Source: Amycolatopsis vancoresmycina
GTDB lineage: Bacteria > Actinomycetota > Actinomycetes > Mycobacteriales > Pseudonocardiaceae
Length of the DNA stretch: 64,000 bases
Assembly: GCF_000716785.1 (NCBI RefSeq)
Contig: NZ_JNYY01000024.1
Span: 1-64,000, forward strand
Direction: 5' to 3'
Part shown: piece after piece, positions 17,070-26,400 of the stretch
Layout: the number at the start of each line of letters is the position of its first letter
How positions within the stretch are numbered: position 1 is the first letter of the stretch
The notes under the pieces: model-generated
Databases searched by the model: none
Seen by the model: only the letters and a program-made list of their open reading frames with translations
Told to the model about the DNA's origin: nothing
Translations under genes and position numbers: made by a program

Positions 17070-17813
17070 ATGAACGCTTACGAAGGAAAGAACGTGGTCA
17101 TCACCGGCGGGAGCAGCGGGCTCGGCCTCGCGGCCGCCGAACTGCTGGTCGCCCGCGGCGCACGGGTGCTGATCACCGGACGGGACGCGGAAAAGCTCGC
17201 GGCGGCGGGCCGCAAGCTGGGAGACCGCGCGACGACCGCGCGCAGCGACTCCGCGTCCATGGCCGACGTCGCGGAGCTGGCGCAGGTGGTCCGCGCGGAG
17301 TTCGGCGCGGTGGACGCGGTGTTCGTCAACGCGGGCGTGACCGCGTTCGCGCCGTTCGAATCGATGCCGGAAGCGCGGTACGACGAGCTGTTCGCGGTGA
17401 ACACCAAGGGCCCGTACTTCACCGTGCAGAAACTCGCGCCGCTGCTGCGCGAAGGCGCCGGGGTCGTGCTCACCACGTCGGTGGCCAACGTCAAGGGCCT
17501 GGACATGATCAGCGCCTACGCGGCGACCAAGGCCGCGCTGCGGTCGATGACCCGGTCACTGGCGCGGGAGCTGCTGCCCCGCCGGGTCCGCGTCAACGCC
17601 GTCAGCCCGGGCCCGATCGCGACCGGCATCCTCGACGCGACTCTGCCACCGGAGGTCGCCGAGCGGACAAAGGCGGACATGGTCGCGCAGAACCCGATGC
17701 AGCGGTTCGGCGAGCCGGCCGAAGTCGCGGCCACGGTGGCCTACCTCGCGTTCGAAGCGACGTTCACCACCGGTGCCGAGATCCCCGTGGACGGCGGCGC
17801 GGCTCAGCTGTAG
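17070..17813 (+). CDS. short-chain dehydrogenase/reductase
   Basis: A 247-residue classical SDR. The NAD(P) motif is TGGSSGLG (residues about 13-20), the Asn motif is VNAGV, the catalytic Ser is in VLTTSVANVKG, and Tyr-x3-Lys is in ISAYAATKAALRSM. The C-terminus GAEIPVDGGAAQL is typical. ITGRDAEKL after strand 2 suggests NADP preference. ATG at 17070 gives the standard length; earlier in-frame sequence is the LysR promoter. It is divergent from the LysR gene, and its substrate is unknown. Confidence 0.88.
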   Translation: MNAYEGKNVVITGGSSGLGLAAAELLVARGARVLITGRDAEKLAAAGRKLGDRATTARSDSASMADVAELAQVVRAEFGAVDAVFVNAGVTAFAPFESMPEARYDELFAVNTKGPYFTVQKLAPLLREGAGVVLTTSVANVKGLDMISAYAATKAALRSMTRSLARELLPRRVRVNAVSPGPIATGILDATLPPEVAERTKADMVAQNPMQRFGEPAEVAATVAYLAFEATFTTGAEIPVDGGAAQL

Positions 17814-17837
17814 CGGCCGCCGCTCGGCACCGGACGA

Positions 17838-18200
17838 TCACGTGGCCGGCAGACCGGCGAGCTCGGCCTGGTTGTCGGCGGCCCAGTGCGCGAGCTGCCG
17901 CAGGGGGCCGTCCGCGAACGACTCACCGAGCGCGGAGAGCCGGTAGGTCACGCCGCCCTGCGCCGGTTGCGGCCCGGCGCCGCTCGCCTTGGTGACGAGC
18001 CCGCGCGCTTGCAGGCGTCGGAGCGCCTGGGTCAGCACCTTGTCGCTGATCCCCCCGATGCGCGCGAGCAGTTCGCTGCGGCGCGTCGGCCCCCGGCGCA
18101 GGGCGGAAAGCACGACGGGATCCCAGACGTGGCTGATGAGTTCGGCTGCCGCACGGACGTGGCAGTCGGACACGAACGTCGGGCAGGGCTCGTCGATCAC
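17838..18200 (-). CDS. HxlR-family winged-helix regulator
   Basis: A 120-residue MarR/HxlR-type DNA-binding protein beginning with GTG. It has an early Cys pair (EPCPTFVSDCHV) and the family core HVWDPVVLSALRRGPTRRSELLARIGGISDKVLTQALRRLQARGLV. The cysteines could act as a redox switch, as in several HxlR proteins. It is divergent from the F420/NADP-type reductase gene, with a perfect palindrome between them. It probably represses both. Confidence 0.88.
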   Translation of the reverse strand: MIDEPCPTFVSDCHVRAAAELISHVWDPVVLSALRRGPTRRSELLARIGGISDKVLTQALRRLQARGLVTKASGAGPQPAQGGVTYRLSALGESFADGPLRQLAHWAADNQAELAGLPAT

Positions 18201-18223
18201 GGGGTCCAGTGTCCCACCGGTCG

Positions 18224-18239
18224 CCTACCGAACGGTAGG
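18224..18239. promoter_or_regulatory. palindromic operator between HxlR and reductase genes
   Basis: A perfect inverted repeat of CCTACCG and CGGTAGG with a two-base centre, in the 91-base divergent region. TACCG/CGGTA-like dyads between HxlR genes and their targets are common. It is the probable HxlR binding site controlling both directions. Confidence 0.7.
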
Positions 18240-18291
18240 AGCGGCGGTCGTAGCGTGCCGGGACAAGGGCTTCGGCAAGAAGGAGATCGTG

Positions 18292-18945
18292 ATGCACGTA
18301 GGCATGCTGGGCACCGGAAACCTCGCCGTGACGCTGGGCCGGGCCTGGGCCGCGGCCGGCCATTCGCTCGTGGTCACCGGCCGCGATCCGCGGCACGCCG
18401 CCGCGGCCGCCGTCGAGATCGGCGCGGCCGCCACCGCCGTCGAACCCGCCGGCTTCGCCGGCCGGGCCGACGTGGTCGTGGTCGCCGTGGCGTGGGAGGG
18501 GCTGGAGACCGCGCTCTCCCTCGTCGGCGGCCCTCGCGGCGCCCTGGCGGGCAAGACTGTGCTCGACTGCACCAACCCCGTGGACTTCGCGACCGGTGGC
18601 CTGAAGCCGTCGTCCGGCTCGGCGGCGGAACTCGTGGCGCGCTCGGCCCCGGGCGCGCAGGTGGTGAAGGCGCTCCACCTGTTCGCCGGAGCCTCGTGGC
18701 CGTACACCGGACCGCGGGACGCGGCGCCGGTCGTGGCGATCTGCGGTGACGAGGAGCCCGCGCTCGAGGTCGCCGCGGGCTTGGTGCGGGACCTCGGCGG
18801 GGCCGCCGCCGTGGTCGGCGGGCTCGGCCGGGCCCGTCAGCTGGAAGAGGCCGCGGGATTCGTCATGACGGTCGTCGCGGCCGGGCACAACCCGCGGCTC
18901 GCCGTTCCCGACGTGGACCCCGCGCTCCTCAGCCCGACGCCGTAG
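18292..18945 (+). CDS. NADPH-dependent F420 reductase-like (F420_oxidored) dinucleotide-binding protein
   Basis: A 217-residue Rossmann protein. It begins MHVGMLGTGNLAVTLGRAWA (GxGxxA/G motif) with TGRDP after the second strand, consistent with NADP binding. Later segments DVVVVAVAWEGLE and KTVLDCTNPVDF match F420H2:NADP reductase/NADP oxidoreductase relatives. An AAGGAG ribosome-binding site lies just upstream. It is under probable HxlR control. Whether it uses F420 cannot be told from sequence alone. Confidence 0.82.
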   Translation: MHVGMLGTGNLAVTLGRAWAAAGHSLVVTGRDPRHAAAAAVEIGAAATAVEPAGFAGRADVVVVAVAWEGLETALSLVGGPRGALAGKTVLDCTNPVDFATGGLKPSSGSAAELVARSAPGAQVVKALHLFAGASWPYTGPRDAAPVVAICGDEEPALEVAAGLVRDLGGAAAVVGGLGRARQLEEAAGFVMTVVAAGHNPRLAVPDVDPALLSPTP

Positions 18946-18957
18946 ACGACCGGGGCT

Positions 18958-18989
18958 ACCGGGTCACCGCCGGCTAGCGGCGACCCGGT
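18958..18989. terminator. bidirectional hairpin terminator
   Basis: A 13-bp inverted repeat with one mismatch (ACCGGGTCACCGC / GCGGCGACCCGGT) and a six-base loop. It lies between the convergent reductase and M36 protease genes, 12 bases from each stop. No T-run. Confidence 0.7.
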
Positions 18990-19000
18990 CCCGCTCGCGC

Positions 19001-21826
19001 CTACACCGCCGGCTTCCCGTAGACCGCCAGCTCGGTGCTGCTGGTGAAGAAGCACCCGAGCGTGGTCGTGCCGGGCCCGCAGAGGCCGTCTTCCTGGCCC
19101 CGCGTGTCCAGCATCGTGTACCGCACGAACCGGACGCCGCTTCCGGTGCCCGGAGCCGGCGTGACCGGCGTGGGCTCGAACGTGGCGGACGGGAAGGTGC
19201 CCTGCGCCGCCGTGGTCCACGTGGTGCCGTCCGGGGACGTCTCCACCAGGTACTGACCGGTCTGCACGCTTTCGAGGGGGATGCAGACCGGCGTCGGGTT
19301 GACCACCACCTGGGCGATGTCGACCTTCGACGGCAGCTCGACCACGACGTTGAGCCCGCCGGGCTGGACGAACGAGACCCAGCCCCTGGCCTGCGACTGG
19401 TCGATCATGTTGCCGGGACCGCACATCGGGCTGAAGTCCGGTCCGGTGAAGCTCGCCACCTTGCCGCCGCCACCGGCCGCGGCCCAGTCCCGGCGGACCG
19501 TCCAGTCCTGGCTCAGCGGATGCGACGGGATCGACAGCGTCTTCTCCGCCGGGTCGTAGCCGGCTCCGCGGGCGACCACCTTCGCGTAGGTACCGGGCAG
19601 GATCCCGGCGATCGTGTAGGTGCCGTCCGCGGCCGTGGTGGCCACCAGCCCGCCCGCGAAGCCGGACGCGTGCCCGCCGAAGGCGACCGTGACGCCGCCG
19701 ATCGGCGCGCCGCTGTCCTGGTCCCGCACCGTGCCGGTGAGCGTGCCGCGCGGGGTGTCCGCCGCCGGGGGCAGGGAGAAGTCCTCGACCGGCCGGATGT
19801 CGTCGCCGTCGCTCGCCGCGGCGAAGTACCCCATCCCGCGGTGGGCGAACACCTGCCAGATCTTCTGCTGCAGCCTCCCGCCGTCGACGACCAGGCCGGC
19901 CTGCAGGATCGAGTTGCGCTCGTCCAGGAAGGACGGGCTCGCGGGGGTCAGCTCCATGGCCCGGGTGAGCAGTGACTCGGCTTTCGCGCTGCCGACGGCG
20001 GTGCGCAGGTCCCACAGCGTCTCGGCCCAGATTTCGCCGTCGTCGTGCGCCTCCGCGAAGCCGGAGAGCCGGCCGTAGTCGCCGTAGGTGTACCCGCCGG
20101 AATGGGTCGCCGGGGTGCCGGGGCAGGCCGTGGCGGGGGCGCCGACGGCGCAGTCGAGCGGCTGCGAGCGGATCGTGCCGCCGGCGGTCCAGTACTTGCC
20201 GACCCGGATCTCGCCGTTGGCCGGCGTGTCCTTCTCCAGGCCCTGGGCGGCCAGGAAGTCCTCGGCGTACCAGTCGCTCCACCCCTCGCCCATGGCGCCG
20301 GCCTGGGCGCCGCCGAGCATCGAGACGCCGTTCGCGTCGACCACGAGCCGGTTCGACAGGCCGTGGGTGTACTCGTGGTAGACCACGTCCGACTCGTCGC
20401 CGGAGTTGCCCGCCAGCGCCCGCGTGCCCGGGGTGAACAGGTACATCTGCATGCGCGGCGGGGTGCCGTCCGGCGGCGTGCTCATGTTCGCGTTGTTGGT
20501 GTGGTTGCCGTCGGGCAGGCCGTTGCCGGTGTCGGCGCCGTCGTCCGCCTCCGCCTGGACCGCATCCCCGTCGACCGCCTCGAAGTTGCCCGCGGTCCGG
20601 GTGAAGCCGATCGGGGCGGCCAGCAGGTGGTCGTGGAAGGTGCCCAGGAACGAGAACAGCTGCACCGCGTTCTGGGCCCGGTCGGCCTGCCACGAGTTCG
20701 GCGTCTGCGGATCCCACGAGCACGGCAGGGCGGCCGCGCAGCGCCCGCCGACCGTCGTGGAGAAGTCGGTGAACGGGTACTCGAAGCTGCCTTTCGCGGC
20801 CGGGCGCACCTCTTCGGACGGGTTGGCGGTGTTGTCGTCGTTGACGTCGGAATAGACGTGCGCGTAGTACCCGGCCAGGCGCGGCGAATCGTCCGGCAGC
20901 CACTTGGTCAGGCTGATCCGCTGCTGCTTGCCACCGCGGGGCGCACCCGGGTAGTCGGTCCACACCTGGGCGGTGTCGTTGGCCACCGTGTTGTGCCGGT
21001 AGAGGACCTCGCCGCTCGCCGCGTCGACGACGTGCAGGAAACCGTCGCGCAGCAACAGTGTCTGCCAGGCGAGCCGCGGTCCGGCCCCCGTCTGGAACCA
21101 CACCAGCTTCGCGTTGCCGCCGTCGCTGAACGTCGTGGCCTGCCGGGGTCCGGCCGCGTTCCTGGTCACCGTCGCCGGGGTGCCGTCGACGTCCTTGACG
21201 GCGGCCGCGCGGGCGGCCGCGGCGGAGAGCTGGGCGCCGCTCATCGCGGCGGGGAGCTGCTTGACCGGCGCGCCGTCCACCTGGATCAGGCTGCCGTCCT
21301 TGGCGACGTGGGCCTTGAGCCCGTTGCCGAAGACCGGGACGCCCCCGGCGGACTGGACGAAACTGAGGTGGTGGGTGCCTTCGATGTCGGTGTAGTCCTG
21401 GCGCAGGGTGAGGGTCTTCGCGTCCAGGCCGAAGACCTCGGGGTGCGCGCTGAGGTAGCCCAACGCGATGTCGGCCGGCTTGCGCGTGCTGGCGGCGGTG
21501 AGGAAGCCGTCGGTCCGGGCGACCCGGCGCGGCGTGCCGGTCGCGTTGTCGATGTCGACGATGCCCTGCGTGCCGAGCTGCTCGCGCAGCTGCCGGACGG
21601 CACCCGGCGACGAATCGGCGGCCGCCGACCGGCGGGCGGCCGCGGACAGTCCGCTCGCGGCGCGCAAGGAGTCGCGGCTGTCGTAGTCGACACGCCGGTG
21701 CAGCTTGCCGGCGGCGTCGGCGTGGTCCGGTGCGGCGTGGGCGACGGCGGGGGAAAGTCCGGCCAGCAACACGATCCCGGCCGCGGCGGCCCGCCGGGCC
21801 GCCGCCTGCCTTGTCACAGATCTCAC
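19001..21826 (-). CDS. secreted M36 (fungalysin-type) metalloprotease with CarboxypepD_reg-like and discoidin-like C-terminal domains
   Basis: A 941-residue pre-pro-protease. GTG 21826 (GAGAGG ribosome-binding site) leads into a signal peptide ending near AVAHA. An FTP-type propeptide follows (to about 290). The catalytic domain carries the zinc motif His484-Glu-Tyr-Thr-His488 (VVYHEYTHGLSNRL) and the downstream glutamate segment MGEGWSDWYAEDF. A carboxypeptidase-regulatory-like beta domain (GTVRDQDSGAPIGGVTVAFG) and a C-terminal F5/8-type beta-sandwich (about 795-941) probably bind substrate or cell wall. It degrades extracellular protein. It is monocistronic and ends at a shared terminator. 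Confidence 0.9.
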   Translation of the reverse strand: MRSVTRQAAARRAAAAGIVLLAGLSPAVAHAAPDHADAAGKLHRRVDYDSRDSLRAASGLSAAARRSAAADSSPGAVRQLREQLGTQGIVDIDNATGTPRRVARTDGFLTAASTRKPADIALGYLSAHPEVFGLDAKTLTLRQDYTDIEGTHHLSFVQSAGGVPVFGNGLKAHVAKDGSLIQVDGAPVKQLPAAMSGAQLSAAAARAAAVKDVDGTPATVTRNAAGPRQATTFSDGGNAKLVWFQTGAGPRLAWQTLLLRDGFLHVVDAASGEVLYRHNTVANDTAQVWTDYPGAPRGGKQQRISLTKWLPDDSPRLAGYYAHVYSDVNDDNTANPSEEVRPAAKGSFEYPFTDFSTTVGGRCAAALPCSWDPQTPNSWQADRAQNAVQLFSFLGTFHDHLLAAPIGFTRTAGNFEAVDGDAVQAEADDGADTGNGLPDGNHTNNANMSTPPDGTPPRMQMYLFTPGTRALAGNSGDESDVVYHEYTHGLSNRLVVDANGVSMLGGAQAGAMGEGWSDWYAEDFLAAQGLEKDTPANGEIRVGKYWTAGGTIRSQPLDCAVGAPATACPGTPATHSGGYTYGDYGRLSGFAEAHDDGEIWAETLWDLRTAVGSAKAESLLTRAMELTPASPSFLDERNSILQAGLVVDGGRLQQKIWQVFAHRGMGYFAAASDGDDIRPVEDFSLPPAADTPRGTLTGTVRDQDSGAPIGGVTVAFGGHASGFAGGLVATTAADGTYTIAGILPGTYAKVVARGAGYDPAEKTLSIPSHPLSQDWTVRRDWAAAGGGGKVASFTGPDFSPMCGPGNMIDQSQARGWVSFVQPGGLNVVVELPSKVDIAQVVVNPTPVCIPLESVQTGQYLVETSPDGTTWTTAAQGTFPSATFEPTPVTPAPGTGSGVRFVRYTMLDTRGQEDGLCGPGTTTLGCFFTSSTELAVYGKPAV

Positions 21827-22009
21827 CTGGATGCCTCTCGATCGGACTCGACGGAGGCCTGAATTCTCGCCGGTGGCCGGGAGCTTTCCTAGTAGCCGGC
21901 TTGCCAACCGGCGGTCCGGCGATTTTCCCCGCAGGACAATGTTTCCGCTGTCCGGAGGCACCTCTTGGGCCGTTCCGCGCAGGCCGCCGCGAGTGTCCAC
22001 AACGGACTG

Positions 22010-23308
22010 TCAGCCGGGTTCGGCCACGCCGTCGCGGGACGCTCGCCGCAGCGCCATGGCGCGGAGCACCATCTCCATCGTGAAGCGGGTTTCCGGGTCG
22101 TGGAGACGGTCTCCGAACACCTGCTCCAGCTGGCGCAGGCGGTAGCGGACCGTCTGCGGGTGCACCACCAGCTCGGCCGCGATCTTCGGGATCTTGCCGC
22201 CGTGGCCCAGCCACGACAGCAGCGTCTCGGCCAGCCTCAGCTGCGTGGCCGCGGAGAACTCGGCCAGCGGGCCGAGCTGGTGCCCGGCGAGCTGGTCGAC
22301 GAGGTCTTCGTCCGACAGCAGCCACAGGGTCGTCAGGTGCTCGGCGCACCAGGTGATCCGGGCGCCGGGCAGCACCTTGGCCGCCACCAGCCGTTCGGCG
22401 GCGCGCGCCCAGCGCAGCGACTGCGCCGCCTTGTCCAGCGGCGTCGGCGGGCCGATCACCATCCGCGTCCCGAGGTCCGCGGCGATGCGCTGCAGCCGCT
22501 CGCGGTCGACCGGTGCCGGCAGGAGCAGGTGCGGTTGCGGCAGCTCCAGGTTGCACAGGACGTCCGGTCCCCACCCGGCCACCGGAACCCGGCTCACGTG
22601 GGCGTGCGGCTCGACCGACACCGCCACCACCGAAGCGGGCAGCGACCACCCGACGGCCTGGGCGGAATCGGTGATCACTTCGAGGGGGACGGCCGGTCGC
22701 TCGAGGACGAGCTGCAGCAGCCGGCGGCGCAGGCCCTCGCGGGCACCTTCGATCTCGGCCTGTGCCTCGCGGTAGCCCTGGAACGACATCTTCGCCAGCT
22801 CGTCGGCGTAGCCGAACAGCATTTCGCCCAGCCGCCCCATGGCCATCGACGACAGGTGGTGCCGCTGCCCGAACCGCATGATCCCCTGCCAGGCGACCCG
22901 GGTGCCCACCCGGTACGCCGCCTGCAGGTCGTCGAGGGTGCGGCCTTCGTGCGCCTCGCCGGCGCCCAGCCGGCGGCACGTCTCGTGCAGCTTCTCCCGT
23001 GCGGTCAACGGGTCCTCGACCATGTCCACGAACAGCCGGACGGCGGCGTCGACGCCGTACCGGGTCACGTGGCTGTACCGGCCCTCGCCCGGCCGGGCGT
23101 AGACCGGGACCGCCCGCCAGACCTCGCGGACGATCTGCTCGACCAGCTGGGGCAGCGCCGGCCGCATGAGCCCGGCGAGCTCCTGGGCCTGGCTGCGTCT
23201 TCGGATGTCTTCCTCGCCGTCCTCGGTCGTGCGCCGGACGGCTGCGGCGGTGAGCTGGTGACCGTTGTGCCGGGGTGTCAAGCGTTCCTCCACCCGTCGT
23301 ACTGGCAT
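22010..23308 (-). CDS. PucR/CdaR-type transcriptional regulator
   Basis: A 432-residue regulator. The N-terminal half is a helical sensor-like region (LMRPALPQLVEQIVREVWRA). The middle is GGDEF-like (CdaR) with VVAVSVEPHAHV. The C-terminus is the PucR winged helix, LAETLLSWLGHGGKIPKIAAELVVHPQTVRYRLRQLEQVFG. ATG 23308 was chosen over an earlier in-frame start that would lengthen it by 18 residues. It lies 98 bases downstream of the polyketide synthase gene, on the same strand, so it could be co-transcribed and regulate that locus; this is not shown. Confidence 0.85.
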   Translation of the reverse strand: MPVRRVEERLTPRHNGHQLTAAAVRRTTEDGEEDIRRRSQAQELAGLMRPALPQLVEQIVREVWRAVPVYARPGEGRYSHVTRYGVDAAVRLFVDMVEDPLTAREKLHETCRRLGAGEAHEGRTLDDLQAAYRVGTRVAWQGIMRFGQRHHLSSMAMGRLGEMLFGYADELAKMSFQGYREAQAEIEGAREGLRRRLLQLVLERPAVPLEVITDSAQAVGWSLPASVVAVSVEPHAHVSRVPVAGWGPDVLCNLELPQPHLLLPAPVDRERLQRIAADLGTRMVIGPPTPLDKAAQSLRWARAAERLVAAKVLPGARITWCAEHLTTLWLLSDEDLVDQLAGHQLGPLAEFSAATQLRLAETLLSWLGHGGKIPKIAAELVVHPQTVRYRLRQLEQVFGDRLHDPETRFTMEMVLRAMALRRASRDGVAEPG

Positions 23309-23406
23309 TCCGCGCTTTACCCGACAGTAAAGCAGTGGTCCCGGAGGAGGGGACACCGCCAAGGGGCGGCATCTCCTCCCCTCGACCGATCAAGACCACG
23401 GCGCCC

Positions 23407-26400
23407 TCACGGGGCCACCGCCGGTTTCCGCAGCGCGGCCAGGGCGCCGTCGAGGTGCCGGGCGATCACCTCGACGTTCGGAGCGTCCAGAAGCGACAGG
23501 TGGTGCCCGGGAACGACGACGAGGTCGAGGTCCGGGCAGACCGCGTCCCAGCCCCGCGCCGGGTCGGTCCGGTCGAACCGCGGATCCCGCAGGCCGCCCG
23601 GCACCGGCGAAGCGGCGCTGTAGAACAGGGTGCGGCCGGCGTAGACCGCCGGCTCGTAGCGTTCGAGCAGCCGGGCGTCCAGGTAGGACGCTCGCTGGTG
23701 CGCCAGGATCGCCGTGCTCACGCCGGGATCGATCAGCCCGGACCGGCGGAGCGCGGCGACCAAGAGGTCCGCTTGCGCCGGTTCGTCCAGTTCGGCCAGT
23801 TCCGCGTAGGGCAGCTCCACCTCTCCCCCGTAGGCGGTCTGCAGGAACTCCTGGTAGCGGGTCAGCCGAAGCCGCTGGACGTCGGCGTCCGCGGCGACCG
23901 GCAGGGGCAGGATCGGGTCCACGAGCGCGAGCAGTTCGACGTCCTCGCCGGCGGCGGTCAGCTGGTGCGCCGCTTCGAAGGCGAGGAAGCCGCCGAACGA
24001 CCACCCCGCCAGCCGGTACGGCCCGCCGGGCTGCACCCGCCGCAGTTCCGCGAGGTGGCGCTCCACCCGTTCCTCCACTGTGGACGTATCGGCCACGCGG
24101 TCGAAGCCGTAGGCGGGGACGTCCGGGTCCAGGAGGTCGACGAGCTGGCGGAACACGCCGGTGTCGCCGCCGCCGGGGTGGAAGAAGAACACCGGGGGCC
24201 GGGTACCCGAGTCCCGCAGCACCCGGACCGGACCGGCGGCCCGGTCGCATTCCCGCACCACCGCGGCCATCAGCTCGACCGTCGGCCCGGCGAACAACCG
24301 GTCCTTCGCGAGCACGGTTCCGGTGCGGGCGGAGAGCAGCTCGGTGATCCGCGCGGCCTGGCGGTCGTCGCCGCCGAGCGCCGAAAACCGCTGGGTCACC
24401 CCCACCGGCACGCCCAGCACCTCCTGCCACGCGGTGGCGACCAGCCGCTCGGCCGCGTCCCGCGGTGGCACGACGACGGCCGCCGCGGCCGGCCGCGCTC
24501 CCCCGCCGGCGATCCCCAGTTCGGTGCAGAGGTGCTTCCGCAGGTCGGCGAGCGACGCCCCGCGCAGGATCGCCGCCAGCGGCAGGTGCACGCCGAAGTC
24601 GTGGTCCACGGCGTTCCGGATGCGGACCGCGAGCAGCGAATCCACGCCGAGCCCGATGAGCGGCACGTCGTCGGCGAAGGACGGCAGTTCCAGCACCGAG
24701 GCCACGCGCTCCGCCAGCTGCCGGGTGATCAGCTCCCGGGCTTCGGCGGGGGCGCGGTCCCGCCACGCCCCCGGTCCCGCGCTCTCGCCGGGCGGACGGC
24801 CGAGCACCCCGGCGAAGAACGGGACCGCGGTCAGCTCCGGGAACTGGGCGGCGAGCCGGCGGGTGTTCAGCCGCACGGCACCGAACCCGGACGCGCCGGC
24901 GCTGACGACGTCGGCCAGCAGGCCCAGTCCTTCGGTGGGCTGGAGGGGGCGGACCCACGGGACCTCGATCCCGGCGGCGGCGCCGACGCCGGCCCAGGTG
25001 CCCCAGTTCACCGTCGTGGCGGGCAGGCCGGCGGCCCGGCGCGCGGCGACCAGCGCGTCGACGTAGGCGTTGGCCGAGGCGTACGCCGGCTGCCCGGGCA
25101 GTCCGTGCAACGCGGTGGCGGAGGAGAAGGCCAGCCACCAGTCCAGCGCCCGTCCCCCGCTCGCCCGGTGCAGCCGCCAGGCGCCGACGGCCTTCGCCCG
25201 CCAGGTCCGCTCGAGGACGTCTTCGTCGAGGCGCTCGACCGTGCGGTCGCCGAACACCGCGGCGGCGTGGGCGATCCCGCGCAGGTCGCCGGCCGCCTCG
25301 ATGATCCGTTCCGCGACGCCCGGCACCGCGATGTCGCCCGGCACGACCACGATCTCGGTGCCCGCCGACCGGAGCTGCCCGATCACCGCGGCCGCCGCGG
25401 GATCCGGCCCGGACCGTCCGTTGAGGACGATCCGGCCGGCTCCCCGCCCGGCGAGGTCGCGGGCCAGCAGCAGGCCGAGGCCGCCGAGGCCGCCGGTGAT
25501 CGCGTAGCCGGCCCCGGGGCGGACGACGGGGATCTCCCCGGGCGGAGGCGCGGTGGTGCGCTCCAGGCGGGCGGCGTAGCGGCGGCCGGCCCGCCACGCC
25601 ACCTCGTCGTCGGCCGCGCCGGCCCCGACCTCGCGGACGAGCTCGGCGGTCGCGCGGGCGGGGTCGCCGGGATCGAGGTCCAGGAGGGTGGCCTTGATCG
25701 ACGGCTGCTCGAAGGCGAGCACCCGCACCAGGCCGCGCAACGCCGCGGGACCCGGTTGCCCGGCCTCGCCCGGCAGGACGGCGGCGGCACCGGAGGTGAC
25801 CAGCCACAGCCGCGGCGGACGGCCGGGCAGGGCCACCAGCTCCCGGGTGCAGTCCACGGCCGTGAGCACGGCACGCTGGCCGCTCTCCGGTGCGTCCGAA
25901 GCGTCACGGGGAACCAGCAGCACCACCGCGGACGGCCGGTGCCGCAGCAGTAGCTCGCGGTGCAGCGACGACACCGCGACGGCGGCGGATCCGGCTCGCT
26001 CCAGCTCGGCGACCACCTGGTTCGCCACCGGGTTGCGCCGGCCCGCGACGACGAGCACCGGTCCCGCCCGGCTGGCGGCCGGCGGGTCCGTTTCCCGCCA
26101 CACCCGGGCGAGCAGCTCGTCCCGCAGGTCCGGCGCCTGCGGGGGCGGCACCGGCCGCATCACCACGTCGGTGATCTCGAGAACCGGCAGTCCGGTCCCG
26201 TCGACCAGGCACACGCGGCCGGCCGGGCCGCCGGGGTCGACGCTCAGCTTCGCGAGCACCCCGGTGCGCACGTCCCCGCGGACGCGGACGGCGCCGAACG
26301 TCACCGGCACGTACCGCTCGTCGTCCATAGTGGACAGCGTGGCCGCGAACCCCTGCAGGCAGGCGTCCACCAGCACCGGGTGGAGGAGGTAGCCCCCGCG

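Noticed and set aside
18837..23399. A minus-strand open frame of about 1500 codons spanning the PucR and protease genes
   Set aside because: It is the wrong frame for both; the overlapping frames carry the signal peptide, HEYTH motif and PucR helix-turn-helix.
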